From contig JANPYM010000020.1 in NCBI GenBank assembly GCA_025890175.1, positions 1 through 64,000 of the forward strand: a stretch of DNA of 64,000 bases, read 5' to 3'. This stretch comes from Ciborinia camelliae (Eukaryota > Ascomycota > Leotiomycetes > Helotiales > Sclerotiniaceae). Every line of letters starts with the position of its first letter. Position 1 is the stretch's first letter. The position numbers and the translations under genes were made by a program. Shown here one piece after another: positions 32,501 through 45,600 of the stretch. The notes beneath the pieces were generated by a model. It worked only from the letters and a program-made list of their open reading frames with translations, was not told where the DNA came from and made no database searches.

Positions 32501-32801
32501 GAACTATCATGTGTTTCAATAATCTTTCAACAAAATGCTCATTCAACCGGAGAATTTAGGCTAAAAGTTTTGTGTAGAGCCCTTATGCCCTTCCTGTGAC
32601 CTGTCATTGTACATCTCGCCTAGTCAAAACGGAAATGAAGGGGTAGCAATCAGATGGTATCGGTAATTGTCGGTTCATCTCAGGATGGTAAGTCACACAA
32701 TTGTGGTAGTAAGGTGGTCAGCAACAGTTAGGTGGTTTATCCGTAGTGGAGTGAACTGATATAGACGCGACCCCTGCTAAAGCACTAGCCCTATCACATG
32801 A
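29526..32801. other. Long gene-poor stretch
   Basis: 3.3 kb without a supportable gene. It contains a 16 bp minisatellite (29721-29800) and only short frames, the largest (about 29692-30051 minus) running through that repeat. Composition is ordinary, about 40 percent GC by eye, not like the mutated subtelomere, so unannotated RNAs or small genes cannot be excluded. Confidence 0.5.
29721..29800. repeat. 16 bp minisatellite AGT(C/T)GTGAATGAGGAT x5
   Basis: Four good copies alternate between AGTTG and AGTCG forms, and the fifth is degenerate. The alternation suggests amplification of a 32 bp dimer. Confidence 0.9.
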
Positions 32802-33071
32802 TTAGAACGTGACCTGAACGTGCTTGTCATGTGACCGGGTGACCCCTGTCGGAACAGTAATATCAGTCATTTTTACCACGAGTTTGTGAGTACTATCCTC
32901 ACCCTGGAAAAATCTTGCCGGGTAATAATTTAGTGACAAACCCAGGTCGAACTTCATAGGCACCGGATAGATTGACAATCCTGCCTTTCGACGTTCCTTT
33001 GGAAGGGCCACCTCCAACTTAACAAATGAATATGAGCCAGAAACAAAAGCGAGGAAGATTGAGGTTTTCAT
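32802..33071 (-). CDS. Possible small secreted protein (weak)
   Basis: A frame of 89 residues starting MKTSIFLAFVSGSYSFVKLE. The first 15 or so residues could be a short signal peptide. The remainder is without cysteines and matches nothing I know. The 3' end runs into a patch of GTGACC/CATGTGACC words resembling repeats elsewhere in the window, so the frame may be partial or accidental. Confidence 0.25.
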   Translation of the reverse strand: MKTSIFLAFVSGSYSFVKLEVALPKERRKAGLSIYPVPMKFDLGLSLNYYPARFFQGEDSTHKLVVKMTDITVPTGVTRSHDKHVQVTF

Positions 33072-34391
33072 TTACATTGAAGAACATTGAGAACTTTCAT
33101 AACATTCCTTTTCTAATCGGATACCCAAGCCCAATGATTGCCGGAAACCACTCAACAGATAATATTATTTTCCCATTAAAAGAACATCGCTAACTCGCGT
33201 GCTGTCACGTGGGTGCATCACATGACCACGGGAAATACGGCACGAAGGTGCGGCACAGGAATACGATGGATACGAAGAGTGGGATTGCCACGTAAGACAT
33301 CACTTTAACCGGCATGTCATGGGCGGAAGCATTCCGTCCATCAGGCCATATGAATTTGTATATAAGCTTGGACATTTTCCTTCTCAAAAAGACAGATTGG
33401 AAATCCAGAGTCCTTAGGAACCCTAAAAGATTATTAGTTGAATTGAATACCTTTCCAAGCCATTATACCCTTGTCACACGTGCCCCAAAACAAAATAAAA
33501 CATCTCGATATCCATATCTAGATGATCTCTCCTATATTAACAATATACACATGAAAAGTATTAGACTGATACCGACTTGTTACAAAGATACTCAGAGGTC
33601 CAAACTCATCTCATCAGTCCATGCTGAAGATCACCATCTGGAAAACCAAGAGATCTCCAAGCTGACCACGTAGGTCCCACAATCCCATTGCAGACTTGCA
33701 GTGTCTTGAAAGTCCTTAACATCCAACATTATTTTGAGGATACCATAAGTTCCAGTCATCATATACTGGCACGTGCGTGCGATCAGAAAGTTTAAAAACT
33801 CCGAAACTCTAAGCACATACCATATGATTGGTAAACTCTAACACGAAAAAGCCCAGTTTCTTAGCGCTCGGAGCTTAGGACTTTTCTGGCTTCCATTTGG
33901 AACTTTCTGGCCTTAGGAATGGGTTACCTGACTTCAGGATAGCGGACGGGAGATATAAATGTAACAAAATATCAGAGCACTCATCCCATGTATCAGAAAA
34001 GTTTCTGCAATGACTACCCAGGTACTTACTTGAAGATCCATATCTGATTTCGAAATTTGCACATGCAATCGCCACGTTTTATTAATACTCTCTGACACAA
34101 GGGTTTGAGGTCTGGATAAAACGAAATGGTACGTTTTCTTCATTCATTGGCTAACAATCCCATGTGGGCTCATTAGTGCCCGGTATAGTGTCGAACAGAC
34201 CCCCAACAATCCCACGTGGGATCTCCCCCACCCTACCTCCACTGACATTGATTCAAACATGAACAACTACATTTATATCAATTTCCAATTTCCAAACCCC
34301 AAAATATTTACAACTTCCAAATCTTTCCACTTTCATATAATACCAATATTTTTAAATCAATAACTTAAAAATATTCTAACGATACGATACG
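33072..34391. other. Intergenic, no gene accepted
   Basis: Only short overlapping frames. Palindromes CCCACGTGGG (34211-34220) and TCACGTGGG (about 33206) and the repeated phrase AACAATCCCA(T/C)GTGGG at about 34152 and 34206 are the only structure noticed. Confidence 0.5.
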
Positions 34392-34754
34392 ATGCCATTC
34401 AAAAACTTTCCCATTAATGTTTATACCAAATCAACCTCGAAAATGAATAGACCAAAACGATCACATCATTCGCATAGTTCTAGTTACGGTTCCATATGTA
34501 GCATATCCTCCGAGGTATCAAATTCCTCCGATACCTCAATATTCTCACTCGAATTAAAACCGCTGGAGATAATGAAAACACAAACGATAGAATGGACATA
34601 CGAACCCGCTTCCGCTTCTCAGGAAAATGAGGAAAATTCAAATAACTCGAATGAATATCATTTATGGGAAGCTCGACGTTGTAATATTGGGAATTCTGGG
34701 AATTCTGAAACTGGAAACTTTTTACCGAAGAAAAAAAGATGGTCTAAGGATTGA
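34392..34754 (+). CDS. Hypothetical Ser/Asn-rich protein, 120 residues
   Basis: Single exon from ATG 34392, preceded by an AT-rich, ACGATACG leader. It contains RPKRSHHSHSSSYGSICSIS, a run of Ser/Thr, then ENSNNSNEYHLWEARRC, and ends KKKRWSKD. Hydrophilic, with basic clusters at both ends, no membrane segment and no recognised domain. Plausible as a small nuclear or cytosolic protein; support is only the clean frame and composition. Confidence 0.42.
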   Translation: MPFKNFPINVYTKSTSKMNRPKRSHHSHSSSYGSICSISSEVSNSSDTSIFSLELKPLEIMKTQTIEWTYEPASASQENEENSNNSNEYHLWEARRCNIGNSGNSETGNFLPKKKRWSKD

Positions 34755-35653
34755 TGGGTTGGAATTGGATGGAACTTGTACTGAGTACTTCTACGGTGTT
34801 GAATAATATCACCTGTATGATATGAAACGTCAGAGACTCGGTACTACCGCTCTAGAGTTATGATACCCAGTCGCGATGTTGGATTCAAGAACCTAAATGA
34901 GAGGAAATCTGTATTGCAAGCATATTGGAATATACCAAACCAGACTCGAGGGTACAACCACTTGAATAGCATCATTCCAATATCTCCGCATCCAAGTTCA
35001 GTTAATCTGTTCAGTCTGCGCGAATGAAGGTGTATGGATACCTATTGTCCAAGTACACTAGGAAAAGACCGACGGAGATTGAAGATGGCTCCGAGTAGAG
35101 TCCGGATATTATTCCGAGGTCCTTGCCTTATGTCAGGGAATGTTGCAGGAAAATAACGTATTTTGGAAGATGACGGAAAGGAAATGTAGACTGGATGCGG
35201 TGGTAGAAGTCATTGAAAAGAATAAAAGGTGGTTAATAATGTACGGGCTGTAATATATCCAGTAATATACTATTAGCGATAGGGAGAGGAGAAAATAGCA
35301 ACAATAATCTCACCAAGCAGAGCATACATGTACAATAAACCTGTTTGGTACGACTGAAAGCAAATTGGTGGGATCAGAAGTTTACAATAAGCACAAAGAC
35401 TTCTTTGTTCCTATTGTTAGAATAATTCTTTGAATAAAAGCTTGAACACAAAGATAACAATAATTTCTTTGATCTTTCGAACAGGCCCAGAACAATCCAG
35501 AAACGCAATGATAAAATATCCTCGCACCTTCCACCTAATTCTAGACCAACAACTTGTTTATCAATTCCCCATCACATTAAAAATTGAATCAATTGACAAA
35601 CTTGATTTCAATTAACTAACTTCACTAACCACATCACCGTCACCACAAAAGAA
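34755..35653. other. Intergenic, no gene seen
   Basis: 0.9 kb of spacer. Its last 150 bp form the AC-rich leader of the small membrane protein gene. Confidence 0.55.
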
Positions 35654-35983
35654 ATGGCTCTCTCGACGCATGGCGACAGCATTGTCGTATTCATCCTCGT
35701 CACATTTTTCTTCATTTTCCTCTTCATCTTCCTCATTTATGTCCCACGTTGGATATATCTCTGGATAAAAAAGCACCCGAAGAAGCCTAGTTTCAGCGAA
35801 ATGAGGAATTGGTTTCAACATGGAGTTGAATCTGTGGCTTCGATGATGGGGAGAAGAAGTAGAGTGGAGCAGGAAGCTTGCAGATCTAGAATTGAGGATA
35901 TTGAGATGGGGGATATGTCAAGAAGTTCGAGTCGTGGAAGCGTAGTAGTGAGACTACCGGAACGGGCGAGATTGACTATCTAG
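35654..35983 (+). CDS. Small single-pass membrane protein
   Basis: 109 residues from ATG 35654 in a good context (CACAAAAGAAATGGCT). Residues 9-36 are one hydrophobic segment rich in Phe, Ile and Val (VVFILVTFFFIFLFIFLIYV), followed by PRWIYLWIKKHPKKPS. A basic, Ser/Arg-rich tail includes SRSSSRGSVV. Architecture is like the protein at 21109 (short N-terminus, one span, hydrophilic tail), but the sequences do not align. Location and function unknown. Confidence 0.52.
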   Translation: MALSTHGDSIVVFILVTFFFIFLFIFLIYVPRWIYLWIKKHPKKPSFSEMRNWFQHGVESVASMMGRRSRVEQEACRSRIEDIEMGDMSRSSSRGSVVVRLPERARLTI

Positions 35984-37240
35984 ATAAGTTACCAGAAATC
36001 ATATAAATGCTGGCGTTTATATTTTTTGGTGAGCTTAATAAGTATGATGCTGGACATTGTGCTTGCTGTATTTACAAATAAAAATAGAACTTAATTTTTT
36101 CTTTGAGTATAAGTTTTCAATATGTGAATCCAATGATGTGAATAAATATGATAGTGTGAAATGAATGTTTGCTAGCTTTTAGAGGTTACTAAGACTCCAG
36201 TACTTCTTTATCAATGTTTAGGGTCTCTAATTACATTTCTTTGTTTGACTAAACAATGTGTGGTTTCTGTCCCTCTTTGTCTTCTGTTTGTGACTGTCAT
36301 CTGCTCATACAATTAACCATATGCCACAAGTTGATTTAGAAGGTTTGAAATTTTGTATCCTCCCTTACATGTAGGGGTAGGATTGTTGTCATATGGAAAC
36401 TTTTCCCAACTCCCATAAGGTTTGATATGCTTTGAATATGTCATAATGTTTCAATATGTGTTTACTAGATAGCTTGTGATGACTTGATGAGCTTGTGACT
36501 GCTCAACAGTGATTGGGAGTGACATTTCTTCAATCAGCAATGAGGCAAACAGATTTGAAGAATTATAAAGCTAGGCATTCTCTCCACTGAAAGATACTAA
36601 TCCCATCATCTCATCAAATATTTCCTTCATTCTTTAGACTAGATATCAGAACATACTATAATATATCAGGTGAATACTGATTTAGTGGAAGACTATCCAG
36701 TGCTATATGGCATTTGTTAGACAGCCAACTTCTGGTTGCGTTGAAATAGCCTTTATTCATGTGCCTCTCTTCAATATACCCCATGAATAACATATAAAAG
36801 TGGATAACCCTTCACTCAGGTCTGACTTCATTCTATCATTGCTCATCCATCTAGGTCTTGTATATAACTCAATATACATTGGTGATTTCAATTCTTCACT
36901 TTATTTCTCACAAATTTCCCTAAGGTAGATCCAAAATTCACAAGTTGACTCTAAGTGAATAAGATTCAACCAATAGTTTCCAGTGAACAGAATCCAAAAG
37001 TTCAACCAATACCCAAACAGGTCAAAGATTCTCCCAGAAATTCATAGAAGACATGAAAACCGAATTCTCTGGTCTAATAGTTTCCAAAAGTGAATTTTCA
37101 GTTGCCACTACGACTACTGCAGTACCACAATCCGAAATCTTTTTAATAACCTCCTCACTTTCTTCTTAACTGCAACTCAGAATCCAGCTTTGTCGATAAT
37201 AATCACAACCAAAATCCCAATCTTAAACATACACAAAACA
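35984..37240. other. Intergenic, no gene seen
   Basis: 1.26 kb AT-rich spacer. It holds the 3' flank of the small membrane protein and the promoter and leader of the AT-hook gene. No ORF with features. Confidence 0.55.
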
Positions 37241-38932
37241 ATGGAAAGAAAATCAGCACTCCCAATTCAAGCAAATATGGATGATCCTGGCATGGATACT
37301 AATCCAAATACCACATCAAAGACGGGCATACTCCCATCGACCTATGATTTGCGGGCCCTCAAGTCTAATAATCCAAGTTTTGGTCAAATGGCCACATCGA
37401 TTCATGGAGATGTTGAACCTTTTCAACAGAGAACATTTCGGAGTATACTACCAAAACCATCCGAGAGTCTCGAATCGAGAATGGACATTAATCATGGGGT
37501 GATTCCAGATATGGGTGGAGTACAAATTGGTTCTGCGGCAATGCCAGGTGTGGGTAGAGTCCACCTCGATATTATGGAGCAGAGACCAGCAAGAATCCCG
37601 GCAGGTATCTCGGCAAGCATCCCAGCAAGTATTACGGAGGATGAAACAATTCAGACGCGAACAAGATCAGAAGGAAGTAATCCTACTCCTAATCCGCAAC
37701 CAAAGAATCTCAAGTCTGTCGGCCCAGGCAAAAATAACGAACACAACAACAACTCGGAGTCCGACACCAATTCCGATGACACCGACTTTGATGATGAAGA
37801 CTCCCATTCAGGTGGTCCTGATCTCAACGCTTCAAACACTATTACTTCCGATCCCACAACTTCTGATCCTGTTACCAGCGAACCAGGATCTTCAGCTGCA
37901 TCAAAATCCCATGATAAAGTTCGGAGGGCCGATACTACTTTTACCAAAACGGAGCTTATTGCTCTGGGTGTTGCTTATGCCGTGGAGCCATCATGGCCAC
38001 GTATTGCTGGGTATGTTTATTTCCTTCCATGTGACTGGATCATCAAGCATTGACCATCATATCATCTTTTCTCTCATTACATCATCCCAACATTAACTAA
38101 CCAACCATCTAGATACTTTCCCCACCGAACCCAGAGATCTCTGTACCAAACCTTCAAACATACATTTACTCACGCAGGGACTGGGCATAAATTAGCACGA
38201 GATAGTTATCCACCCGGAGCTGACATACCCGAAATACGGAATAAATTCCAGGCATTGAGGAAACTAGGGAGTCGCACACGCCGAGTGGTACATGATGATT
38301 TGCCCAAGGAGTACGAGAGAGATATTATCAGGGGTCATCTTTCCCTCTCGAGATGGCAGAAAAATCCTACAAAGTCATCTGTCAATTCTGAACAGGTCCC
38401 GAAGGAGAAGTCTCTCGCAGTTCGTGAGGAACATAAGCAGGGGTCTCTCAAGTCACCTGCCAATGTTGAAGAGATCCCTATGCAGAAGTCCCTCACAGCT
38501 CGTAAAGTGCATAAGCAGAGATCTCTCACAGTTCGGGAGGAGGAACATATGCAAGCACTGCGTGACGAATGGGAAGAGCAAGACGACGAATCCGATTTTG
38601 AGGATATACGAAAAGCCAGCGCAGTGACCATCAAACAAGAAAATGTCATTATCAAAACGGATCCCGATCAAACAAATGGTCCTCAACTATCACTGGCAGA
38701 TATTCCGGAATCCTCGATCATTGATCTCGATTCACCACAAATTTCCGAATCAAGTCTTAATGAGATCAAGAGTCAGTTGATTGAGCAAATTTCTCGGTGT
38801 GAGAACCCGGAGGAGTTGAGCCAAGTTTTGATGAATGGGTTGGAAATTGTGGAAGCAAAGCCAGGAGGGTCTCCAGTCAAGAGAAGACCTGGGCGCCCAA
38901 TGAAGAGAAAGCGGCGTGTCGAGGAAGAGTGA
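37241..38932 (+). CDS. AT-hook nuclear protein with SANT/Myb-like segment
   Basis: Exons 37241-38010 and 38113-38932, joined by a 102 nt intron (GTATGT..CTAACCAACCATCTAG, phase 2), give 529 residues. The N-terminal half is low complexity with an acidic Asp/Ser/Asn stretch around residues 190-205. A compact helical segment, TKTELIALGVAYAVEPSWPR then IAGYFPHRTQRSLYQTFKH, straddles the exon junction and looks like a SANT/Myb-like helix-turn-helix (tryptophan followed by RTxRSL). Downstream is a charged region with a repeated KSL-(A/T)-(V/A)-R motif. The last residues RRPGRPMKRKRR form an AT-hook with nuclear signal. Probably a chromatin or transcription protein; no named homologue recognised. 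Confidence 0.75.
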
Positions 38933-39314
38933 GAAAGGAAGGAACAAAAAAGGAAACACTGAGTTGAATTGAAAATTGGGAGGACGTTGTTATTAATTTT
39001 CACCACCAAAAGATGTTTTGGTTGATATTTGTCGACTTGGTACATGTAGAGTAGAGAAACTAGCTACTGATGTTTTTCGAAGGTTCGGATTTCGCGTGGA
39101 ATCTAAGGTGTTAAAAATTACAGACTTATGTTGGCCCATAAACATGCAAACTTTTGTTGACGCACTGAAACATTGGTTCTTCCTCGGTGTAACCATGTTC
39201 CTACCAATTTCATCGTGGAGGTTCTCCTCGGTTCCCTAAACACTTCAACATACCTCCGTAACTTAACACCCTTTAACATATCTATGTTTAGGATATTCTT
39301 TTCGAAAATTCGTC
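38933..39314. other. Convergent intergenic region
   Basis: 382 bp between the 3' ends of the AT-hook gene and the HSP70-like gene. No coding signal. Confidence 0.6.
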
Positions 39315-42110
39315 CTACGCACAGCCCGGAGCAAAAGCAGGAGAAACACAAACCTTCCCCTTGCTAACAACTTTTCCATCAACCCCGGTTGGATATTTGG
39401 CACAATACTCCAATAGCATACCTTTCAACTCAGCAACAATCTCAAACTCAATGTGATAATGTGGCTCGACCATGCGCGTCCTTCCCTGTTGCCGTTTGGT
39501 TAAATTGATTTTCTTTTTAGTTTTGAGTGAGGTCATATCGAATTCAATTCGGCTAGCTATTTGGGCATCTAAAGATGAGTAGTATGTTAGCAAAAGAATG
39601 GTTGATCAAGATAAGATGATCAACTCAAGAAGAGACTGAGAGAACCATGGGGAAATTTAAAACAATAGTAAATGTGGTGATAAGGTTGAGTGATGGAAGT
39701 CGAGGGAAAGAAGAAAACAAACCTTTGTTGTACTCGTGATGCAAGGGATAATGTGAATCCTTTGCTTTATCAGACACATATATCACTTCCTCACATATAA
39801 GCATTTCTTCATCCTCAGCAAAGGTATGAATTGCTATAAAAGGTGCAAATTGATGTCTAGGCGGAACAAGTGACCCCTGCTTAATGATCAATGGTAATAA
39901 TGGTAAAAGGAGAAAATACTGTAGCTTACCTTGATGACAAAGTAGTTAACAACTGAGAGATAGTTTTCACCATCAATCTCACATGGTTCAGGAGTGGTAT
40001 CCATGTGCCCTTCAAATCCCCATTCATTTGGTTGCCATGGCTCTCTAGTGAGAAATCCATAGCTAGATTGAGCCCTTCGTGCTGGACCATTCTTTTTGTT
40101 CAAGGCAGCTAGTACTGCACCACAAGATACTGCTGTAACTCTATTCAGTGACCGAGTCAGTCATTAAGCCTAAGAACCCAAAGGTACTGAACTTACGGAT
40201 ATCCTGCTGCATCGTTGCCTGTCATTAGCTCAACTTCGTAACTAACCTCAGGTTTATTGGAAAATTCTCTTAAATAGTTTCGAAGGTAAGATCTCAATGA
40301 TGGAGATGCTCCAAATCCACCGAGCAGGAAGACTTTCTGGCTAATCTATTAACTCGTTTCTCAGGTGTAGCTACCATCAAGAAATCCCAACATTACGTAC
40401 CTTGACTTTGAGGTTCTTTTCAAGCGCAGCATACAATTGGGTACGCAATAAGTTTTTCACGCGCTCTAGAAGGGGGTTGAAAACTTCTTCCCAATCTTGT
40501 CTATTCCCATACATTGGGATTGTCAGCAAACTTTCATTGTATGTAGGAGATCATGCGGAGTGGTACAGACTTCATGACGACTACATAACCATCATCGAAT
40601 CCTTTTTCCTTATTTGGTTTCAAACCAGGGAGATGAAGACGAGTTCTCAGACCAAAAGAAGCAGTGACATCTTTCCGTCTCTTAAAATCATCCTCGAATT
40701 TTGGTACCAAACGATTGACAATTGACTCCAAGGATTCGCCGGCGGGCCGCATGTCAAGTAGATAAGTTTCATCTCGCAGTCTATGGAGGAGCATTTTCTT
40801 GTAGTTCTCGTTGAGATAACTACTTCCACAATTATCGCCTATGATATATTAGCATAATTGTGAGAATCTGGTTCAATTCACTCCTCACCTCCTGGCGTAA
40901 CCTTTTCCTCACTCAGTCTTAATGGATGCTCTGTGCCAATCTCATATGTGACTATATCGACTGTACCTCCACCACAATCCGCAATAATAAATGTTTCTCC
41001 TGGCTACAGAATATGGATTAGTATCATTCTCGCAGAGAAAGTGAAGTGCAAGAAAGGAACCAACATACATGTACGGAGGATTTTTCTGCTAGCATATAGA
41101 TTGCAGCTGCTTCTGGCTCCGACACAATATATGGTATCAGAGCGTTCTTAGTCGATGAATTCCCAAATTTTACAACTCGTGCTGCAGTTTGTAAGGCAGT
41201 TTGAAGAATTCGAGATGCAATCGGGCTCCATATTGTAGGTACGGTCATGGCGAATTCGACAACAGAGTTATCAGAAAAGTTGTGCAATTGTATAAGCTGT
41301 TCTTTTGTATGCTGTAAAACCTTCACCAAAAAGTCTGTAAAGATATCGAGTACATCCCTTGCATCATGCACATCCTTGAAACCCTGCTTGCGAATGATAT
41401 TCTTCTGGATTAAACCTTCCATAATGTCGAGTAGCTCAATGCGATCGTCCTGCGTGTAAGGCGTTTCCACCAGTCTTAACTTGGATCTCTTGACCCTAGT
41501 TCTAGTGTCTCTGGAAATGTTCTCCCCGTACTGTTGGTGATGCACTTGGTAACCCCAGAAGAACTCAGAGGATTCATCTTCATCCAACTCATGAGATTCT
41601 AAATGTGATGCGAGATTCGAGTCTCCGATAACTGTCAGAGGGTGATCGTTATCAGCGTATATAAATTCTTTCAAATTTTCATCATCCTCGTCCTGAGGAG
41701 CCTCCCTAGATAAAGGAATCGGTGAGTACCACTGCGAGACTGATTAGCACAATCCTCTCCAGGATCCCAAATACATATCAAAGTAGTCAAAATAGTCAAA
41801 GTAGTCAAACACTTACCGTCTCAGTAGGAACTTGAGGTCTGGTTCCACTTGCATCACCGCTACTCAAATCACCTGGCCAATTCTTAATGCTCAAAAGCTG
41901 TTGAGGAAAAGCTCGAGGATGTTTTTCCTTGATAGGGTGAAAGAAATAGGACACAGAAGTAAATGTGGTTCCATAGTCTACACCGATGACAAACTTTTGG
42001 GGAGTAGTGGTTTTTTCAGACTCGTCTCCAGTTTTGCTAAACATACCAACTACTCGTTTTTGTTGAGAGGGTCGAAGATTTGGGCCAGTTGGCGTCAGAT
42101 TAATGGCCAT
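39315..42110 (-). CDS. HSP70-like (HSPA12-type) ATPase-fold protein
   Basis: About nine exons: 42110-41817, 41731-41069, 41003-40889, 40838-about 40590, about 40495-40401, 40345-40197, 40140-39930, 39879-39723 and 39568-39315, for about 728 residues. The actin/HSP70 ATPase signatures are present: phosphate 1 VIGVDYGTTFTS (about 41-52), phosphate 2 ADCGGGTVDIV (about 327-337) and adenosine motif LLGGFGAS (about 479-486). The C-terminal part lacks a canonical HSP70 peptide-binding domain. Filamentous fungi carry many such diverged HSP70-like proteins of unknown client, some in heterokaryon-incompatibility or stress contexts. The intron near 40496-40589 lacks a canonical donor (GTTATG best fits the phase), so that junction is uncertain. 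The gene is divergent from the SANT/zinc-finger gene. Confidence 0.88.
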
Positions 42111-42676
42111 TGTTGGAAAGGAACTCGAGCAGAAAGGTTTAAGTGTAACAATGAATATGGTTAGTGGAAATGAAATGGCCCTGGGACACTGGATCCTAAA
42201 AGATCTCCTGGAGGATAATATTTGATGTTTTGCAGAAGTTTGAAAGGATGAGAGTGTTTGATGGAGGAGATTTAGTAATGGTTGTACAAGAGATTTCACC
42301 CATGTCCAATAGAAAAGCAACCATGTGAAAATGATTAGGATGAAACGTTGACCAGAGAATCGGCAAGCTGCAGATAATTTGATTCTTGACCCAGCCACAA
42401 GTATTAACCAGCGAAAAAAGTAACATCTTCAAGGATTTTTATGCAGAAAGAATGAAGTTTGTCCGCTGCAAGCCAAGAAGCTGGAGTTTTCTTTCATTTC
42501 AGGGGAGATTTTCAATAGGCCGCGCTTAGCATTTGGCGGTCACCGTAGAAAAGCAAACGGCCCTTTGAATTGATACTGGAAAGTCATCAAACCCCCATCT
42601 AATTTCCAAAGCAGCTTGAAAGGCTCTCTATTGCCGCTGAACAATTCATATCAGTCAACTCGTTCATACTTTCAGG
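42111..42676. other. Bidirectional promoter region
   Basis: 566 bp between divergent start codons of the HSP70-like gene and the 1410-residue gene. No reading frame of interest. Confidence 0.6.
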
Positions 42677-45600
42677 ATGAAAGATTGGTCACTTGATGAA
42701 GATGTGGTTCTGTTTGCTTGGCTCGATTTCTGCAATGAAAATGAAATAAATTTCCAGACGACAATCGAACAGGAACTGAAGAAAAAGACCAATATCTCTC
42801 GCTCTACAGATGCTATCAAACTTCGCCTCAGGAATCTTGAATTGAAATTCCGCGAGCCAGTCGAGAGAGACAAAATTAACCGTAGTGAATTTATTCCGGC
42901 GGTGAGTGTTATCCAAATGGGATCAAAAGTCCTCCGTTTTCCTCCCAAGGCGATGGAGCGAAAGATCAAGGTCGGGGCGAATGATTACAAAAGGAAGTAC
43001 ACCTCGAAAGAAATTCAAAGGTTGAAAGAACCGGATCCTATGAAAAATGACCGAGGAAAGATACAAGTACAAGTACCTGCTCGCAAATCTCCATCTGGTG
43101 AGACTCGAATCATCCCAGCAACACGAACTTGGAAGCAGCCACAAGTTGAGACAGGTAATTCTAAGAAAAGAAATTCTCGGGAGGAGATAGAAGAGGTTTC
43201 GAGGAAAAAGCGGTGTTTGACAAAGGTATGAGATCATTCTGTTGGCACTGCACTGTATTAGACCTGCAACCCATGTTTGAATCAGAAGTTTCCCTTCATG
43301 TAAATCATTAGGATCGTCCCAATTGTCATGTTTAGCTCCGGAAGATCCCAGATTCTGATCTTTGTTCCTGGGACGGGAATATTCGATTGCCTCCATAGAA
43401 ACGCAAAGTTCGATCTGACATACCTTGAAAACTTAACTGATAACTTTTTGATTTAGAACACAGAGCCTCCGCGACCTGAATCTCAAGCCCAAAACTCCAG
43501 GAAGGCAAGTTGTACGATAGTTCCCACGTCGAAAAATGCAAAGCCTAATCCCCCGAGCGGCAAACCAACAACTAAAGCTGTGACATCAACTGGTAATAAA
43601 GAATTGAAAATTCCCCGCCCAGCTGAAAGTCCCTCCATCGATCAGCGGAATGACAAGGTTATTGCAAGACTTGGGGCCTTTTCCAATGTAAATCGCCTTG
43701 ACGACCAAGCAAGAGAGAGAACATCTGAGAATCTGCAGGTACGTGTTATGGAAGATTTGAAGAGCAAAGACGCGGAGATAAGTGCCATCCGAGAACAATG
43801 GGACTTGGACCTTAGAGAACTACATGGCAAAATCGAAAAGCTTCAACGGACGAAACTAGAATTGGAAGCGAAGGTATCAAATCAAGAAGCAGCGGCCATT
43901 CAGGTTAAAAATGCAGGAAGAAATCCACTGGAATATGAGATTGGCCAAAAGAACATTGAAATCTGGAAGTTGACGGACAAGATCCACCGACAGTTTGAAG
44001 TACCTAGTGTTGAGGAAACGGAAACAAAGTATCTATCGCCTCTCATTATCGACACTGCCATGAATGAGATCCGCTTGGAATTGGAAGCTATGATTCAAGT
44101 GAAAGAATTTCCACGTATACTGAGCCCGAGCGAATGGTTCGACGGCGATCTTGAGTACTTGGTGAATTCGGCTTTTGCTACCCCAAAAGGATCCATGGAA
44201 GGCAAGCATCAATTGCAGAAACTGGACGGGAGGTTGGGTCCCTCTGCAGTATTCAGCATTCTAGCTGTCACCGCATTGAGGGATTGGGTTTTTCTGACAG
44301 ATTTTCCACACATTGAAGTGGGACCGTTGGGTCTGATCGAATCATACCGCAACATTACATTTGACAAAGGTGGGCACTTTCATTGATGTTAAGTCTGTTC
44401 CATTAGCAAAGATTGATTTCATATTCTTTGGTTCCGATACTTTGGTATGCTAACTCGAATACGTCAGGTGGATGGTGTGAATTACGATGTCTTGATTTCG
44501 GAGCGTTTAAGAATCATATGAAGCAACCGCACTTCAACGATATTTTAGATCGCACTTCCAAACAGTTAGCATGTCGATTATCGAGAACTTTGAGCTTCCT
44601 TTTCAGCAAAAAGCTTGTGAAAGAAAGTCACGATTACTCATTTCACACTTGGGGGGAGGATTTCAATTTCTGGAACGAAAGAAAATGTCACAGCGAAAAG
44701 CTATTTTGCACTGCTCTGAAGTTAAAAAGTAACTCTGTAATTACAGACGCTACTTATACCTTCGAATTCTCATCGAATAAAATAAGCATCAAGAAGCCAT
44801 TTGACGAGTCGGGTATCCCTGAAGGATATTGGTTGGGTCTCTCCATACGTGCATACAAATCGGAATTGTCGGTCTCTCAGGATGAGAAAGAGAGTGCGCT
44901 GGTGCAAACACGAAACTTTTCACCTTCGGTGCCTGAAGATTGGTTTTGTGATTACCGGAAGGATGTATATTTTGGTGTGGATGAATCGCACAAGACACGA
45001 AGAATATCGCAGTCTAGCAGACATGAGATGATACCTTCAGCAAGTTCTGGCACTAACCTGAGTGACAAGGAGAATGCCATTGATTCAGAACAGCCTAATC
45101 TTTCTGGCGTGGCAAGGAATAATGGTTCTCCAACCGTTAAGGTACCAACACAGGCGAGCAAAATTCCACGACTTCCTAAAGAGCCTAGTTGTCAAGGATC
45201 AATCAATACTTTGGATAATACCTGTAAGTTTTGCGCAGAGGTCTTTCGCAGTACTCAAGGACTTTCGTCACATTACAGGGCCGGTACGTTTCCCAAAATG
45301 TTACGTGAATTACGCTGAAATTTCGCCTAGCATCTTGTAGACGGTGCCCTAATTGTCAAGAGGTTTTGCCAACAAATCATAATCTGAGGCAACACATGAA
45401 GAGCGAGCATATGCAACAATCCGAGGAGACAGAGTCAGAGAAATCTGACGTTAGTGATCTAGACGAGTCACCATCAGCAGTGACCCCAGTTCAAAGACAA
45501 GGGATCAGTTCAGATACTCCCATTGAAAAAGACATAACTGAGAAAAATTGTTTTCATTCGTACTCCATCAGCTCCTCAAACAATATGAAAAGACGAAAGT

